In this document: positions 1 through 12,000 of the stretch, piece by piece
How the letters are laid out: each line of letters opens with the position of its first letter
Numbering within the stretch: position 1 is the stretch's first letter
Assembly: GCF_020379485.1 (NCBI RefSeq)
Contig: NC_063452.1
Location: forward strand, 39,248,208-39,312,207
Length of the DNA: 64,000 nucleotides
From: Brassica napus
Lineage: Eukaryota; Streptophyta; Magnoliopsida; Brassicales; Brassicaceae
Direction of reading: 5' to 3'
Position numbers and translations under genes: made by a program
Notes under the pieces: generated by a model
What the model saw: only the letters and a program-made list of their open reading frames with translations
Told to the model about the DNA's origin: nothing
The model's database searches: none

Positions 1-23
1 AAATATATTTTCAGACAACAGCG

Positions 24-310
24 TATTTTAAAGGAAAATTGTTGCGCAGCTACACGAACTATTATGTAGCATCTCATGGCCAACCATCCAGAGAAAACTA
101 ATGTGTGAAAACCTACACGAAGTATATGTCGCACATAATGACATGTGATGATTAGCAAATAATTATGTGTTTAACATCACCAACCCATTTAATCTCATCG
201 GAACAGTGAAATCAAGAAACAATTTTGATGAACCAATTCTAAAATCGAATCGGGTTAAAAAAAAAAATCTGACCCACCCTTAATTAACCCTTGACCCGAC
301 CCGAAACTCT
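24..310 (+). repeat. MULE left terminal inverted repeat
   Basis: This arm matches the reverse complement of about 6450-6746 with small indels. Shared blocks include ATGGCCAACCATCCAGAG near 80, GTGTTTAACATCAC near 168 and GACCCACCCTTAATTAA near 270. The match fades upstream of about position 24. Confidence 0.85.
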
Positions 311-618
311 TAATAAACCCAGGCCATTTCTTTAATTTTAGCAGTGTAGGCCCATCAAAAATGACAAAAAAGACGAATTAGAATCTCGACTTCAGTTTTT
401 CCTTTCTTTAAATTAAGGTTCACAAGAGAGAGAGCCAAGTAAATTTCACTGCAAAACAAGTGGATTTTGTGGCTAAATTCGCAAGAGAAGAGTGAATCGG
501 TAAAGAATCAAGTCGAGATGAGGTATTTCTTTCAATTAAATGGATAATTTCTTGGTTTGCAACATTTCGAGTTTGAGGTTCTAAAGTATTGTTGTTGTTC
601 TGTTGCAGTGTCTCGGTC

Positions 619-3409
619 AAAGTGAACTGCTTTCACTCTGGTTGATTCAAAGAGGAAGGTGGATTGAGTTATGTAGATGGAGCTGTCGACGTGTTTGAGT
701 TGGATGCGGATTCTATCTTCACGAACTTGGTAACGAAGATGTTTGAGAAAAGGATTGTGATTGGGAAGCTATGGTTCAAGCTACCATTCCATGAGTTAGA
801 AGATAGGAAACCTTTATGGGAAAATGTCGAGGCCAATAAGAAGAGAATGAAATCTTTAGCTCGTTGGTACAAGGAGCTCGACATCTATGTAGAGAGAGAT
901 TGGGATGTGATAGCTGAAGAAGAGAGTAGTAATGTTGGAGTTCAAGATGAGGGCATGAACGTTGGAGCAGAAGAAGCGGATATGCATGATAGAGCTGAAA
1001 TAGAGTGTGAGAAGCTTTGTGAAAAGTTGGTTGAAAAGAATGCTGAGACGGGTTTGATGTTTGGTGACAATGAAGATGAGGCTTCAGACCCTTTGTGTGA
1101 TCCTTTAGCAGAAGAATCAGATGATGGGAGGTATGCAGAAGATGACTTGTCAGAATCTTCAGAATCGAATGATGACGCTGAAGTTGTTGAAGAGGATGTA
1201 GTAGTCTTAGACAATGTGAACTATGAGGAACAAATACCAGACAAAGAAGAATTTTATCCTGTTACCGACGATTCATCTGGTGATAAAGAAGAACAAGCTG
1301 ATAGGTTAGCGAAGAGGGGTTTACCGGATGGAGTTTTCAGCTTGAGACAGCTCTTCCGCAGTGGGACAGAATTTAAGAAGAATGTCATAAGATACATCTT
1401 GAAGACTAGGCGTAATGTGGTATTTGATAGATGGGAGAAGACTAAGCTTCGTGCAAAGTGTGATGAGAAAAATTGTGGATGGAGGATATATTGCTCTGTT
1501 GAAAAACCGATTGGCAAATGGATGGTTAAGAAGGTATATGAAGATGAGGATAAATGTCATCCAGTGGGGCGGTGCAAGCTTATCAAGAGCCATGTTGTTG
1601 CTGATTTGTTTCTTGAAGACATAAGGCGAGATCCAGAGATGAGTGCACCGGAGATGAAGGATGAAATGAAAAGGAGATACAACATCATCATCTCGCCTGC
1701 TTAGGCACAAGTTGCTAGCAGACTGATTTTCGATAAGTTGCAAGCTGAAACTGATGAACAATTTGCAAGACTTAGAGATTATGAGTATGAAATGAAGAGG
1801 AGCAACAAAAACACTACTGTGGAGATCAACACAATTCGTAGAGAAGATGGGAGTGAAGCATTTTCACAAATGTACGTGTGCGCTTTGCAGCTCTAAAGAC
1901 TTCATGGAAGCAGCATTCCAGACCCGTTATTGGATTGGATGGTATGTTTCTGAAGCACTCAATGCAGGGAATGATATTAACTGCTATCGGAAGGGACCCT
2001 AATAACCAGATATACCCGATAGCATGGGATGTAATTTATGCTGAAAACAATGATAATTGGGAGTGGCTTATCCACAAAATCAAGGTCGACTTGGGTTTGG
2101 GTGAAGGTGATTAGATCACAATAATATCTGATATGCACAGAAGTTTGATCCATGGTGTTGCTACTGAGTTGCCAAAGGCAGAGCATCGGGCTTGTACAAG
2201 ACATATCTACGCCAATCTGAAGAAACTCCACAAGTCAGAAACATTGAAGCCAATGTTTTGGAGGGTCGCAAGCAGCTACAATGAAGCTGATTTCAAGCTG
2301 AGTTTAGCTGCGTTTAGAGAGTTTGACCCTTTGGCATGTGATGAGCTCCTTAAGAGAGACCAACAGACTTGGTGTAGGGCATTTTTTAGGATTGGTTGTT
2401 GTTGTCCGGACACACACAACAACTTGACAGAGTCTTTTAATAAGACTCTAAAAGGCGGCACGGAAAAAACTATTTGTCTAGATGTTAGAGCTGATCAGGA
2501 GAGATGCAATGCAAAGGGTTGTCAATCGCTATAAACAAGCTTCTCGGGAACCTGCAAGGCATACTAAGAAAGCAAGAAAGGAGGTAGAGAATTCATGTGA
2601 CGAAGCTCAAAAATGTCGCTTTATCTCTAGCACTGGTGGAAGGTATGAGATTATTGAGGGAACTAATGGGTACTCGGTGAACTTGAACCGGCGGACTTGT
2701 GCATGTTGAAAGTGGGATCTAACTGGCATTCCATGTCGTCATGTTGTGTGTGCGATCAGAGAGAACACCGGCTTGGTTGAGGACTAAATCTCTGACTACT
2801 ACAGCACGGAGAAATGGAGAGAGACTTATCGGAAAGATTTGAAGCCGGTCAATGGAACAAAATTTGGAGTGATTGTGGAGGAGGACGCATTGTTGGACCG
2901 ACTTACAAACGTCCTCCAGGAAGACCTAAGGGAAAAGCTAGGATTAAGGGATTATATGAGTCACCCTCAAAGAAGAAGGTTGGTCGCAAAGGAAGAGTAC
3001 CACATTGTGGTATTTGCAATAAGACATGTCATAATTCAAGGAGGTGCCCCACTGAAGTATGAACTTATTTTCTTAAATTTTTTATTGGTGATTATGTCTG
3101 CGCTTATTTTGTTGTTTCTTTGTCTTTCGACAGTCTCCGGAGACCAGGGAAAAACGAAGGCGACTAAGTAAGCAAGGTGAAAAAGATGCTCAAGAAGCAG
3201 CTGCAATGAATGCTCAAGATGAAGCAAACGATGAAGCTCAGGAGACAGCTGAAATGGAAGCTGATTTGGCAGCTCAAATGGTAGATCAAGTAGAAGTTAA
3301 GTTTATTTCTTCAACTGCACCTCAGCCAAGCCAACCAAGCCAAGGAAACCAAGTACCCCAACGAATCCTCAGAAGAAGCACCTGCTTGACATCTTTGCTT
3401 TTCGGTTGA
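619..3409 (+). pseudogene. MuDR-type MULE transposase, broken
   Basis: The order of domains is that of plant MuDR transposases. An acidic N-terminal region is followed by the MuDR DNA-binding domain (about 1321-1701), then the DDE core with GLDGMFLK (near 1936), ISDMHR (near 2128) and NLTESFN (near 2421) supplying the D, D and E. A SWIM-type zinc finger (CxC...CRH at about 2698-2745) and a CCHC-like knuckle CGICNKTCHNSRRC (about 3010-3055) follow. A GT-AG intron at 3057-3133 joins the knuckle exon to a basic, Gln/Ala-rich tail ending at 3409. It is not functional: there is a stop near the N-terminus (about 643), TAG at 1702-1704, a one-base frameshift near 1880, TAG at 2112-2114, a frameshift near 2500, TGA inside the SWIM motif at 2707-2709, and TAA near 2785. 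The longest open segment (from 664) has no ATG at its start. Confidence 0.9.
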
Positions 3410-4221
3410 ATGGAAGTCTATCCTTTTGAATTTTTTTTTACATGTGGTAACATGTTCACGGGTACCTTATTAGGATTATTTTACATGTTTTAACATTTTC
3501 TCAGAAAGCTCACCTTCTTTTTACATGTTCACGGCGGTTTAGGATCCTTTTGTTTGCTCTTTTCACATGTTCTATCATGTTAACGATGATGTAATGTTTA
3601 AACTTCAACTATGTATTCCATTTTGAAATGCTTTATCTACTTCTAGTTTATGATTATAGTTTGTCATTCAAAGCTTCTTATAAGTGCAAAACATCTCAAT
3701 ACTAGCACAAAACATCATCACATTACACATACATCATTCATTGCATAACCAGTCTTTTAGAAACAGCTGAAGACTCATTCATCACATAACTAGTCTCTTA
3801 GAAACAAAAGACTCAACACTCTTAATCACTAACAATACAACACAGTTTCAGAAACTTATTCTTCCATCCAAGGTTGGGGTTCAAACGTTTCATTTCATCT
3901 TCATTTTCATTTGATTTTGCAGCCTCTTTTTTCTCCAATTCCATACAAAGTTCCAAATTTATGTTTCTCAGTTAATTTCATCTCTAGCTTCAATCAACGC
4001 TCTTTTTGGCCACCCAGTGACTTCTCTTTCATCGAACCATTCAAAGAATTTGCAATCTTCATTGCCCATTTCTTATACCCAAAGACATACAAGATGTACT
4101 CACTCCAAAAAAATACTAATAAATTCTGAGCATAAGAATTGTGTACCTTATACAGTTCACATCCAAAAAAATTTCGACCAGGATTCTTATTTGTCCACGC
4201 AGTGAAAATCTTGGCGGACAA

Positions 4222-6245
4222 TGTAATATCCCGTCTTCATGAGAAAGAATTATTTTTAAATAAATAATTTAAATAATCTATTTTAGAATATTTATTACGA
4301 ATTCGTAATTTATTCTCGAAAATAAAATTATTGAAAAGAAAATGCAGAGTTTGGAATAGTATCGATGGGAAATGAAGTCGTAGAAATTTGACTATGGTTT
4401 AGTGATATGGTACAATGTCATTGAATATAAGTCAATAGCTTAATTGGACAATTAAGCCACCTTTTAAAGAGAAAAGAGGAGAGAAGGAAATATTTTATAT
4501 TTCTTATGGTTTGACAATCACGTGTCCATCTTGGTGGGGAGGCAAAATGAAAGTGAGGGCTACATGAGAGAATAGGAAGACAAGGAGATGATTAATGAGG
4601 TGTAACAAGAAGATACATCGAGAAGAGTATAGGTTCACGTGGAAAAAGGAGAGAAGGACAAGAGAATGAATCTCTTCATGACTAAGAAGTTGACGTGGTC
4701 ATCAATGAGAAAAGGTGGGGCAGCTGTCACAAATCTATTCATCTGGTTTCACTATAAAAGGAAAGTCAACCTCATTCATTTCCCCACTTACGTGACCAAG
4801 AGAGTAGAAAAGAGAAGAAAGAAAAAGAAGAAAAGAAACAGAAAAAGAAAATAAATAAAATTAGAGAGTTGCTTGGAGAAGCAAGACGTACTAAATTACA
4901 AGATTACGTGATTATCGGTACGGAACCAAGACAAAGATTTGGAGTGGATAAAAAGGGTTTGGTCAACATCCATAATCAGAAAGTCAAGCCACATCGGCTA
5001 ATCACTGTAAGTAACAGTTAATTATTTGTTAACGAATTTTTAATGCAGGTTTTTGACATCGGAGAAGGCTTCCGAGCTAGGATAGTCGGACCGGTCTAGG
5101 TGTCAGTTTGTGGATCCAAGGCTTGAGATGATGTCTGGGCTAAGTGGATAGCAAGACTAGTCTAATAAGCACCCAGATTATTGTGATTGTGTGATTATTA
5201 TATGTTGTTATAGTGTGTACCTCGTGTTGGTACTGTTGTGTGAGAATCTCGTGGTGGTTCTAGTAGTAGTTTGCAGGTCATTGCTTCCTCAAATGGTACC
5301 ACTAAGCCGGTCGTGGTCCGGAAAGTGGTGGGCTCGGTTTAACTTGGCTTGATCACCAAGGCCGAGTGTCACACGTGGATGTGACAGCCCCCGGCGAGTC
5401 CGATAGAGGACCGGGGCACGGCGATTCCGATTGAGGACCGTGACCGGGCGATTCTCGAGTGCCTACGCCTGTGTGGTGTAATAGTGAAGGGGTTGCCGGT
5501 GTCACTTATGTGGAGGAAGAATGATTCTGTTGGGCCCTAGGAGTATATATATATGGTTGATTGATGTGACACTCATAAAGAGTGTTTTGATTTATTATGG
5601 CTTAATGGTTTATTGCTTAAATCGGTCATGCTTTATTATTTTGAATATTGATTGTTGAACTACCCGTCTTACTTGTGTTTGGGGTTGGGTTTAGAATGAC
5701 AGGTAGTTGTATATGCTAGATAGGGAACCCTGGCTCTCTGAGTGAAACTAGTTCACTCACTCCTCACATCCTTTTGCAGGTGACCAGTAGAAAGGACCAT
5801 AGCGCTCGCGGAACTGTAGGAGCTGGTGTAGATTGGATATCTTTTGCTAAAGACTCGTTTTCAAGATATATGAATGTATGCTTTACTTTCGGCTGCGTCC
5901 ATGGACCCTATGTATAATATTTTGGGCTTGTGAACTTCCTGTTTTATATATATGAAATAAAGTATGTTTTATATTCGTGACGTGTTGAATCTGATATTAG
6001 GTTAGTCGAACCTAACACAACTCTATGACTCCGTACGGGATGATAAGCCTCATGCCGAAGATTAGAAGAAATGAGTTTTGAATGGATATTCTGGGTTACA
6101 AAATTATGTTTGTGACTTGGAAAGTCTATTCTCAACCCATTGTAGCACTTCCGGACTTGGCAGAGGGAGGTCGTTCGAGCATGTTCTTGTTTGATTGTTG
6201 CCTGAATGGTTGACCAATGTCTAAAAACGGTTCGGGGGTGTTACA
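4222..6245 (+). mobile_element. Solo LTR (about 2.0 kb) of an LTR retrotransposon
   Basis: The segment begins TGTAATATCCCG and ends GGGGGTGTTACA, imperfect inverted termini of the TG...CA type usual for plant gypsy LTRs. Removing it restores the GRF ORF across the joint. The flanking pentamers GACAA and TGCAA match at 3 of 5 positions, so any target duplication has decayed. It has no long ORF, primer-binding site or polypurine tract, but it has a TATA box, which fits a solo LTR left by LTR-LTR recombination. A short non-autonomous element cannot be excluded. Confidence 0.7.
4752..4760 (+). promoter_or_regulatory. TATA box of the solo LTR
   Basis: CTATAAAAG lies about 530 bp into the LTR and is followed by a purine-rich AGAGAAAAGA-type leader, as expected at a U3/R boundary. 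It sets the LTR orientation as plus. Activity is not shown. Confidence 0.5.
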
Positions 6246-6449
6246 TGCAACCCACAATCACACATTCTTCTGCCTCCAATAGATCTGCTCCGCCTAAAAC
6301 TCGAAGATTCAGCGTTGTAAGTCATCGTCTCACACTCTCAAGTCTTCGTCTTCCTCTTGTAACTAAGTAGCCTTTGTTTCTTTTTTTGTCGAGAGAAGGA
6401 GATAGAGGTCTGAGAGACAAGATTTGGGATTTTAGGTTAAATCTGGGTC

Positions 6450-6746
6450 GGGTTTATGTTTAATTAAGGGTGGGTCGGGTTTTTCTTTAACCGGGTTTGA
6501 TTTTAGAATTGGATCATCGGCTTTGGTTCACAATTTTACTGTTCCGACGAGATTAACCGGGTTCCGACGAGGTTAATTGGGTTTGTGATGTTAAACACAT
6601 AATTATTTGATAAACATCACATGTCGTTATGTGCGACATATACTTCATGTAGGTTTCAATACATTTGTTTACTCTGGATGGTTGGCCATGTGATGCTGCA
6701 TATATAGTCTGTGCAGCTGCGTAACAATTTTTCTATTTTAAAATAT
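6450..6746 (-). repeat. MULE right terminal inverted repeat
   Basis: This is the inverted partner of the left TIR. It contains CTCTGGATGGTTGGCCAT near 6672, the complement of the block near 80. It also has a local duplication (GTTCCGACGAG appears twice near 6541-6572) that is absent from the left arm. It ends at the Helitron CTAG terminus at 6748. Confidence 0.85.
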
Positions 6747-7266
6747 ACTAGGTGATGATCCGCGTCCTGCGATGGGTGAGCCGACTAAAATAGTTTATTA
6801 TCTTGAGTCTACAGATACTTAGAAATTATAATTTATTGTATGATATATTACATGTTATACAATGATGTATTGAAATAAATTGATTATGTTTATATAAGGT
6901 TAATTACTTAACCTGTTAAAAACTTGTGTTATTGGTTAGATGTAGGCGAATTTTTTAACGTCGAAGTAAATACTTATATAAAGTTAATGATGGTATTAAG
7001 ATAAAAATAAAAATAAAAAATTAAATTATTGATTTCATTAGATTAAACGAAACATGGATAATATAATAATAAAATATGAAAACATAACTTATAAGGAAAT
7101 TTTTTTTAGGAAAATAAAAAAACAACAACTGATGTGGAAAGTATCTTCAGAACTCTCCGTTTGCAATCCTATAAAGATCAATAACAAAGAATATAAATTA
7201 TCAAAATAAATAGAATTAAAAATCAGAACTCATTAAACGAAATGTATTACCTTAAGAAAAAATGTA

Positions 7267-7497
7267 TTACCTTTTTCTGAAAGAATCGATTTCTGGAACA
7301 TCATTGGGCTCAAACACAACTTTGGAAAACCCTTCAATGTTACTTAAATTCTTCAATCGGCCTAATTGGGAATAAGGTAAATAATTTGAGAAAATTATGG
7401 AAATAATTTCAGCTTGACCGCTTTTTAAAAAATATATATTAAAGTGCATTACCTTTTCCCCAATTAATTTGTCAAAACTGTAAAACACAGAGTACAA
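7267..7497 (-). pseudogene. RPA1-like (DUF223-type) fragment in the Helitron
   Basis: The minus-strand reading contains EGFSKVVFEPNDVPEIDSF, resembling the segment of Helitron-borne and plant RPA1-like OB-fold proteins that ends in a conserved Pro-Glu before a basic helix. Just upstream, in another frame (about 7480-7545), DLWDARNERRCTLCF may be a further eroded piece. No start codon, domain boundary or intact exon is evident, so this is a remnant. Confidence 0.35.
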
Positions 7498-8219
7498 CGT
7501 CTTTCATTTCTAGCATCCCATAAATCTTGGAAATCATGAGACTTAATGAGAACGTTCCTGTAAGTTGTGTCAAAAAAAAATCAACCCATATTGCATCGAC
7601 CAAAATTCTCAAATATATTTGTGAATGTCGACTACTTACTCCATATCTACTACAAAGAAACGAATTTTATGATCAAGAAAACCATTGTTCCCGTCAGTAA
7701 GTTCGGTCATATATTCCTCAAGAAACTTAAATACATAATTGCTGAAATAAGACTTAAATACATAATAAATTTGGAATATATATTTTAAAATATAGAGTTC
7801 TCTGACAATGATCATTAAATTACTTATATTATTAATGTTTCCATCCACCACCACATGTTGCCATCCAAATAATAAGTCTTCACAATAACTCTTTATATGA
7901 AAAAGAAAACAAATTTTGTTCAATTTTTTTATGGTTTTTAGTTTTTAAGGATCTTTAAAGTTTAAAACTATGTTTGTAATCTCATCCTCGTTTCTTGATT
8001 TTTTTTAATATTCAGACCGAGTGTCGATTGACAAACATCTCTTGTCGTCGATCGACAGCGACACATGTAAACAAATATTCTATGTACTAGCATCATAGAC
8101 ACAAACTGAGCTCCTTGTTCTTCTGCTTTCCTCTTAAGCATTTCCCTGTATTTTTCCACCCTTGGGCCTTCCTTCGATTGCTTCCCGCTCTTCTTGTCCA
8201 TGCATTTTAGAATATTTGT

Positions 8220-8317
8220 TTTAGAAACAGTAGTATATAGAAAATGAAAAATGAAAGTATGAGCTTTAGAAACACTAGTACATAGAAAATGAAAATGAAA
8301 GTATCAGTTTTCCTACA
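8220..8317. repeat. Two-copy tandem repeat, about 48 bp unit
   Basis: TTTAGAAACAGTAGTATATA at about 8220 is followed by a near copy beginning TTTAGAAACACTAGTACATA at about 8266. Each continues with GAAAATGAAA-rich sequence. It lies near the 5' end of the Helitron. Confidence 0.6.
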
Positions 8318-8429
8318 AGCTGATAAGTAAAATTTTGTTTCGGTTTTAGTCAACAGAAAAAAATTAATTTGATAAAAGAGGAAAACTACTATATACGTCA
8401 TATTTTTAGATTAAGCAAATAATAACTTA

Positions 8430-8929
8430 CTAGATGATAATCCGCGCGCATGTGTAGTGAATTTTTTTATGTTCTTCATTTCTTCATTTCATTGAAAGAA
8501 CTTTCTTTAAGAGACTATTTGTTGTGCCACCATTTGGGAAAAAAAAACTATTTCGATCTTTATCTAAAATTGTAGATGTGGCAGTATGCATACGTTCACT
8601 AGGAGCAAAAAAGTTAGGAACTTACAATTTTGGAGAGAATCAATAGAGCTGTTGCAAAAAATTTAGCAACTTACAATTTCTAAATGAATTTAAATATATA
8701 GCAACATGAATCAAGAGAGAGATTAACGATTTTAAGGGGAGATCTTGGGTGTAGTGTGAGAAATATTAGGGATTGTTAGTTTGTATAGAAAAAAAATTAA
8801 TAGAAATCATTTGATAAACGAAACTGTTTTTTTCTTTTGCATTCGAACATTTTTGCATTTTTTTTCTGATTTTAATTATAACACAAATTCTATGTGTCGG
8901 AATTTTGTTGGTTAGGTGATTTGTGCTTC
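8430..8929 (-). mobile_element. 3'-terminal part of a second Helitron
   Basis: The minus strand reads GCGCGCGGATTATCATCTAG followed by T, matching the first Helitron terminus (GATYATCAYCTAG), with A on the plus side at 8429. The stretch up to the LINE tail at 8930 holds no recognisable gene. The 5' end was not found and may lie beyond the LINE. Confidence 0.45.
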
Positions 8930-9010
8930 TTTTTTTTTTTTTAACGTCTGCAAATTGGGTAAAACCCATTACAAAGGATGAGTGACGAATGAAAAAAAAC
9001 AGAGAAACAT

Positions 9011-12000
9011 TCATACGTTCAACCTTAATCTAAAGATCTTCGAACGTATCAAAGCGGCTTCTCTGAATATTTGCTGATGTAACCACGCTGGACCTCCTAA
9101 TGCCAGATACGATTGAAAGCGACCATCTCGGAGGACACTCTTCGCAATTTTCCTTGCGATAGAGTTAGACAATGATGACTCTGTTTCAAAAGCAACTGCT
9201 TCAAACTGTAAGCAGAGATTACTTATACGATGAAGAAGAAGCCTAAAGCGAGGCCACTCAGTCGACTTTGTAACCGCAGTAATGAGATCATGTAAGTCGG
9301 ATGCAATAATAATCTCTTTATACCCCAAGTCCTGCATGCTCTGCAGCGCCCATTCCATGCACCTAAGTTCCGATGTCAATCTATTGGGTGAGAAAGTGAA
9401 AGCATCTCTCGCATGATGCAGAACATTGCCCGATGAATCGCGTATGATGAAAGCCCCTCCACTGTGGAGTTTGGCGTTTCTCCAGTTTGCGTGAATATTA
9501 CACTTCGCAAACCCATAGATTGGAGGTTCCCAATTCTTAGACTCATCCAATAATCCAGTCCCCACCGTTTCTCCTGCTGGATCATCGTTAAGTTCATTCC
9601 AAATCCGTGCCTCTTCACACGCCTGCTGAATTTGAGTGTCCATAGATATTTGTGTTGCAGCATACACAATGGAGTTTCTATTTTTCCAAATAGTCCACAT
9701 TCGCCATGGAATCGCTTGCCGTACTGACTTTGTCACAGTAACATCATCCATCAATTTAAGAACCTTTGATAGTAGCTCTACTAGCGGACGGTTCAACAAC
9801 TGCAGGTCCATTTGAATTCCAACTCTCAACCAGAAGTCTTGAGCTATTGCACACTTAAACAGAACATGCTCTATCGATTCTGAACCTGCCTGACATAGTT
9901 ACAGGTCGTGTTTAGCTGCATTCCACGAGTATTCAACCTCTCTGTGACAGCAAGTGCCCCTGATGCAGCCGGCCACATAAAGCTCCGGATCTTTGGGATA
10001 GTTGGTACCTTCCAGATGTCTTGTTTCAACTCCAACACTCCTTGTTCACTAGAAGCCAATTGTCGTGCCTTATTATCTTTATCACGCGAAGCCAGTTGAT
10101 AACCACTCTTGACCGTGTATGAGCCGTGAGAAGTATACGCCCATATAAGCCTATCAGGTGTCTGACCCACAGGTAGTTGAAAAATCCGTGTCATCTCATT
10201 CATTGGGAACAAGTTCTGGACGCTCTCCTTATTCCATTGTCCATTTTCTTGAATGAGCGCCTCCACCTTCAAGTTTACATCCATCGTCACTTGCTTATTG
10301 ACCGGTCTTCTAGGTATGTCCTCCATAATCCACTTTTCAGACCAGACATAAGTATCCTTCCCATCACCAATGGACTTCATAAGACCCTTATTCAGTAGCT
10401 CTCTCCCAAATAGAATACTCCGCCATGCATACGAAGCTCTAGAGCCTTTACCACACTTCATCAGGTTAGCCTTTACCACACTCCATCAGGTTCTTGTTAG
10501 GAGAGTATCTACCTTTATAGATACGAGCTAGAAGGCTGTCAGGGTTATTAATTAAACGCCATGCTTGCTTAGCTAGAAGAGCTTGATTAAAATCTTCAAT
10601 GTCTCGAAACCCCAACCCTCCATTGTCTTTGGAGATACAAAGACTCTTCCATGAAATCCAGTGGATTTTTTTCTTCTCCTCATCTTCATCCCACCAGAAG
10701 CTTGCCATAGCGCTCATAATTTTCTGGCAGTGGTGTTTTGTCAACCTAAAGCAGGACATAGCATACACTGGGAGAGCCATAGCTATGGATTTTAGAAGGA
10801 TCTCTTTCCCCCCCATCGAAAGCTTCTTAGCAAACTATCCCCGCAAGCGCTTATTCAGCTTCTCTCCAATGAAAGCTAAAAGCTTTTGTTTTGATCCGCT
10901 AAAACACTCTGGCAGTCCAAGGTATTTGCCATCACCACCTTCATTTTCAATACCCAAGATTTCCGCTAGAAGCCGCCGCATGACTGGATCAATCCCATTG
11001 CCAAAGGTTATAGCAGATTTCTGAAAGTTTATTACCTGACCCGAAGAGTCACCGTAGAGCTTCAAACGTCGCAAAAATTCTGTACATTCAACCAGAGAAG
11101 CCTTGCATAGGAAGAAGCTATCGTCAGCGAATAGTAAATGTTGTACTGAAGGGCATGTTGGTGCGAGCTTCATGCCAGTGAGCCCTCCTCTCCTTTCAGC
11201 TTGGTTCATTGTATGGATCAATGCTTCGGCACATAAGATAAAAAGAAAAGGGGATAGCGGATCCCCTTGTCTTATCCCTCGCTGCGGAGTAATGTGGCCA
11301 TAAGATTGACCATTCAGACATACTGAGTACGAAACCGTCCGCACACAGCACATAATCCAAGCTATCCACCTCCTATGAAAGCCCATCTTGATGAACAGAG
11401 CTTCCAAGAAATTCCATTCAACTCTATCGTAAGCCTTAGACATATCCGTTTTAATAGCTATGAAGTCAGACTTGCAGCGCGGGTTCGTCTTTAACCCATG
11501 TATCATCTCATGTGCTATGAGCAGGTTATCAGAGATCAAGCGACCCGCTACAAAAGCTCCTTGAGCCGGCGAGATAATGTGAGGTAGAACTCTCTTCAAA
11601 CGATCACACATCACCTATGATACGATCTTGTAGACTACAGAACACAGGCTAATAGAACGTAAGTCCTTCATTTGGTTAGGATTAGGCACCTTTGGAAGTA
11701 GACAAAGCTCCGTGAAATTCCAATCCGATGGCAACTGTCCTGAGTCAAAAAATTTACGCACCTCTTGCGTAACATGATGCCCAGTGATGTTCCAGAACTT
11801 CTGAAAAAATATTCCAGTCATACCATCTACTCCTGGCGTACTATCACTTTTAATCTCCTTCACCGCTCTCTTTATCTCAACATCTGATATTGGCTTGATC
11901 AAGTCTCTGTTCATCCTCTCTGTGACTCTTGGCGTCATTCCTTCGAGTAGTTCCGTAGGGATCGCAGAGTTACTTGACGTGAAGAGATTTGTAAAATACT

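Larger units (their letters stand above)
3822..6325 (-). pseudogene. Antisense GRF-type zinc-finger ORF of the MULE, split by a solo LTR
   Basis: Read on the minus strand from ATG at 6325, the ORF runs to CDCGL at 6246, is interrupted by the LTR at 6245-4222, and resumes as SAKIFTAWTNKNPGRNFFGC. Joining the flanks gives the GRF zinc-finger pattern CxCG...NPGRxFxGC. After a probable intron the next exon carries CKFFEWFDEREVTGW, the second half of a GRF finger, then a charged, coiled-coil-like tail rich in Glu/Lys/Asn that ends at a TAA at 3822. A one-base shift separates REIN from the tail. GRF fingers bind nucleic acid. The ORF lies antisense to and downstream of the transposase, inside the same TIRs, so it is either a second MULE gene or captured host sequence. 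It is broken by the LTR and the indel. Confidence 0.7.
24..6747 (+). mobile_element. Mutator-like element (MULE) with long TIRs
   Basis: The sequence at about 24-310 reappears in inverted orientation at about 6450-6746, giving terminal inverted repeats of roughly 290 bp. Long TIRs plus a MuDR-type transposase between them define a Mutator-like element. It carries a plus-strand transposase pseudogene (619-3409), an antisense GRF-zinc-finger ORF (3822-6325) and a solo LTR inside that ORF. The right terminus abuts a Helitron 3' end (CTAG at 6748), so a 9-bp target duplication cannot be read on that side. The left boundary lies within about 20 bp of the window edge and is uncertain. Confidence 0.85.
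6748..8410 (-). mobile_element. Non-autonomous Helitron
   Basis: On the minus strand the 3' end reads GCGGATCATCACCTAG followed by T, the CTRR terminus with its 3' T flank. The proposed 5' end is TCTAAAAATATGACG starting at 8410, preceded by A on the minus strand, so the insertion sits in an A-T dinucleotide as Helitrons do. The terminal stem is weak (GCGTCCTGCG on the plus strand near 6762). No RepHel is present; an RPA-like fragment lies inside in the same sense. The 3' end is well supported and the 5' end is tentative. Confidence 0.55.

Noticed and set aside
4639..4854. 71-codon Lys/Arg-rich ORF in the solo LTR
   Set aside because: It comes from the purine-rich leader after the TATA box and ends in an AAAGAAA run, so it is not protein-like.
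7968..8201. 77-codon minus-strand ORF in the first Helitron as a captured gene exon
   Set aside because: It is basic and low in complexity and has no recognised family. Part of it covers a TCGATCGACA-type palindromic motif. The evidence is too weak for a capture claim.
8207..9014. Short minus-strand ORFs near the LINE tail
   Set aside because: They are Phe/Lys-rich translations of AT-rich noncoding sequence with no domain.
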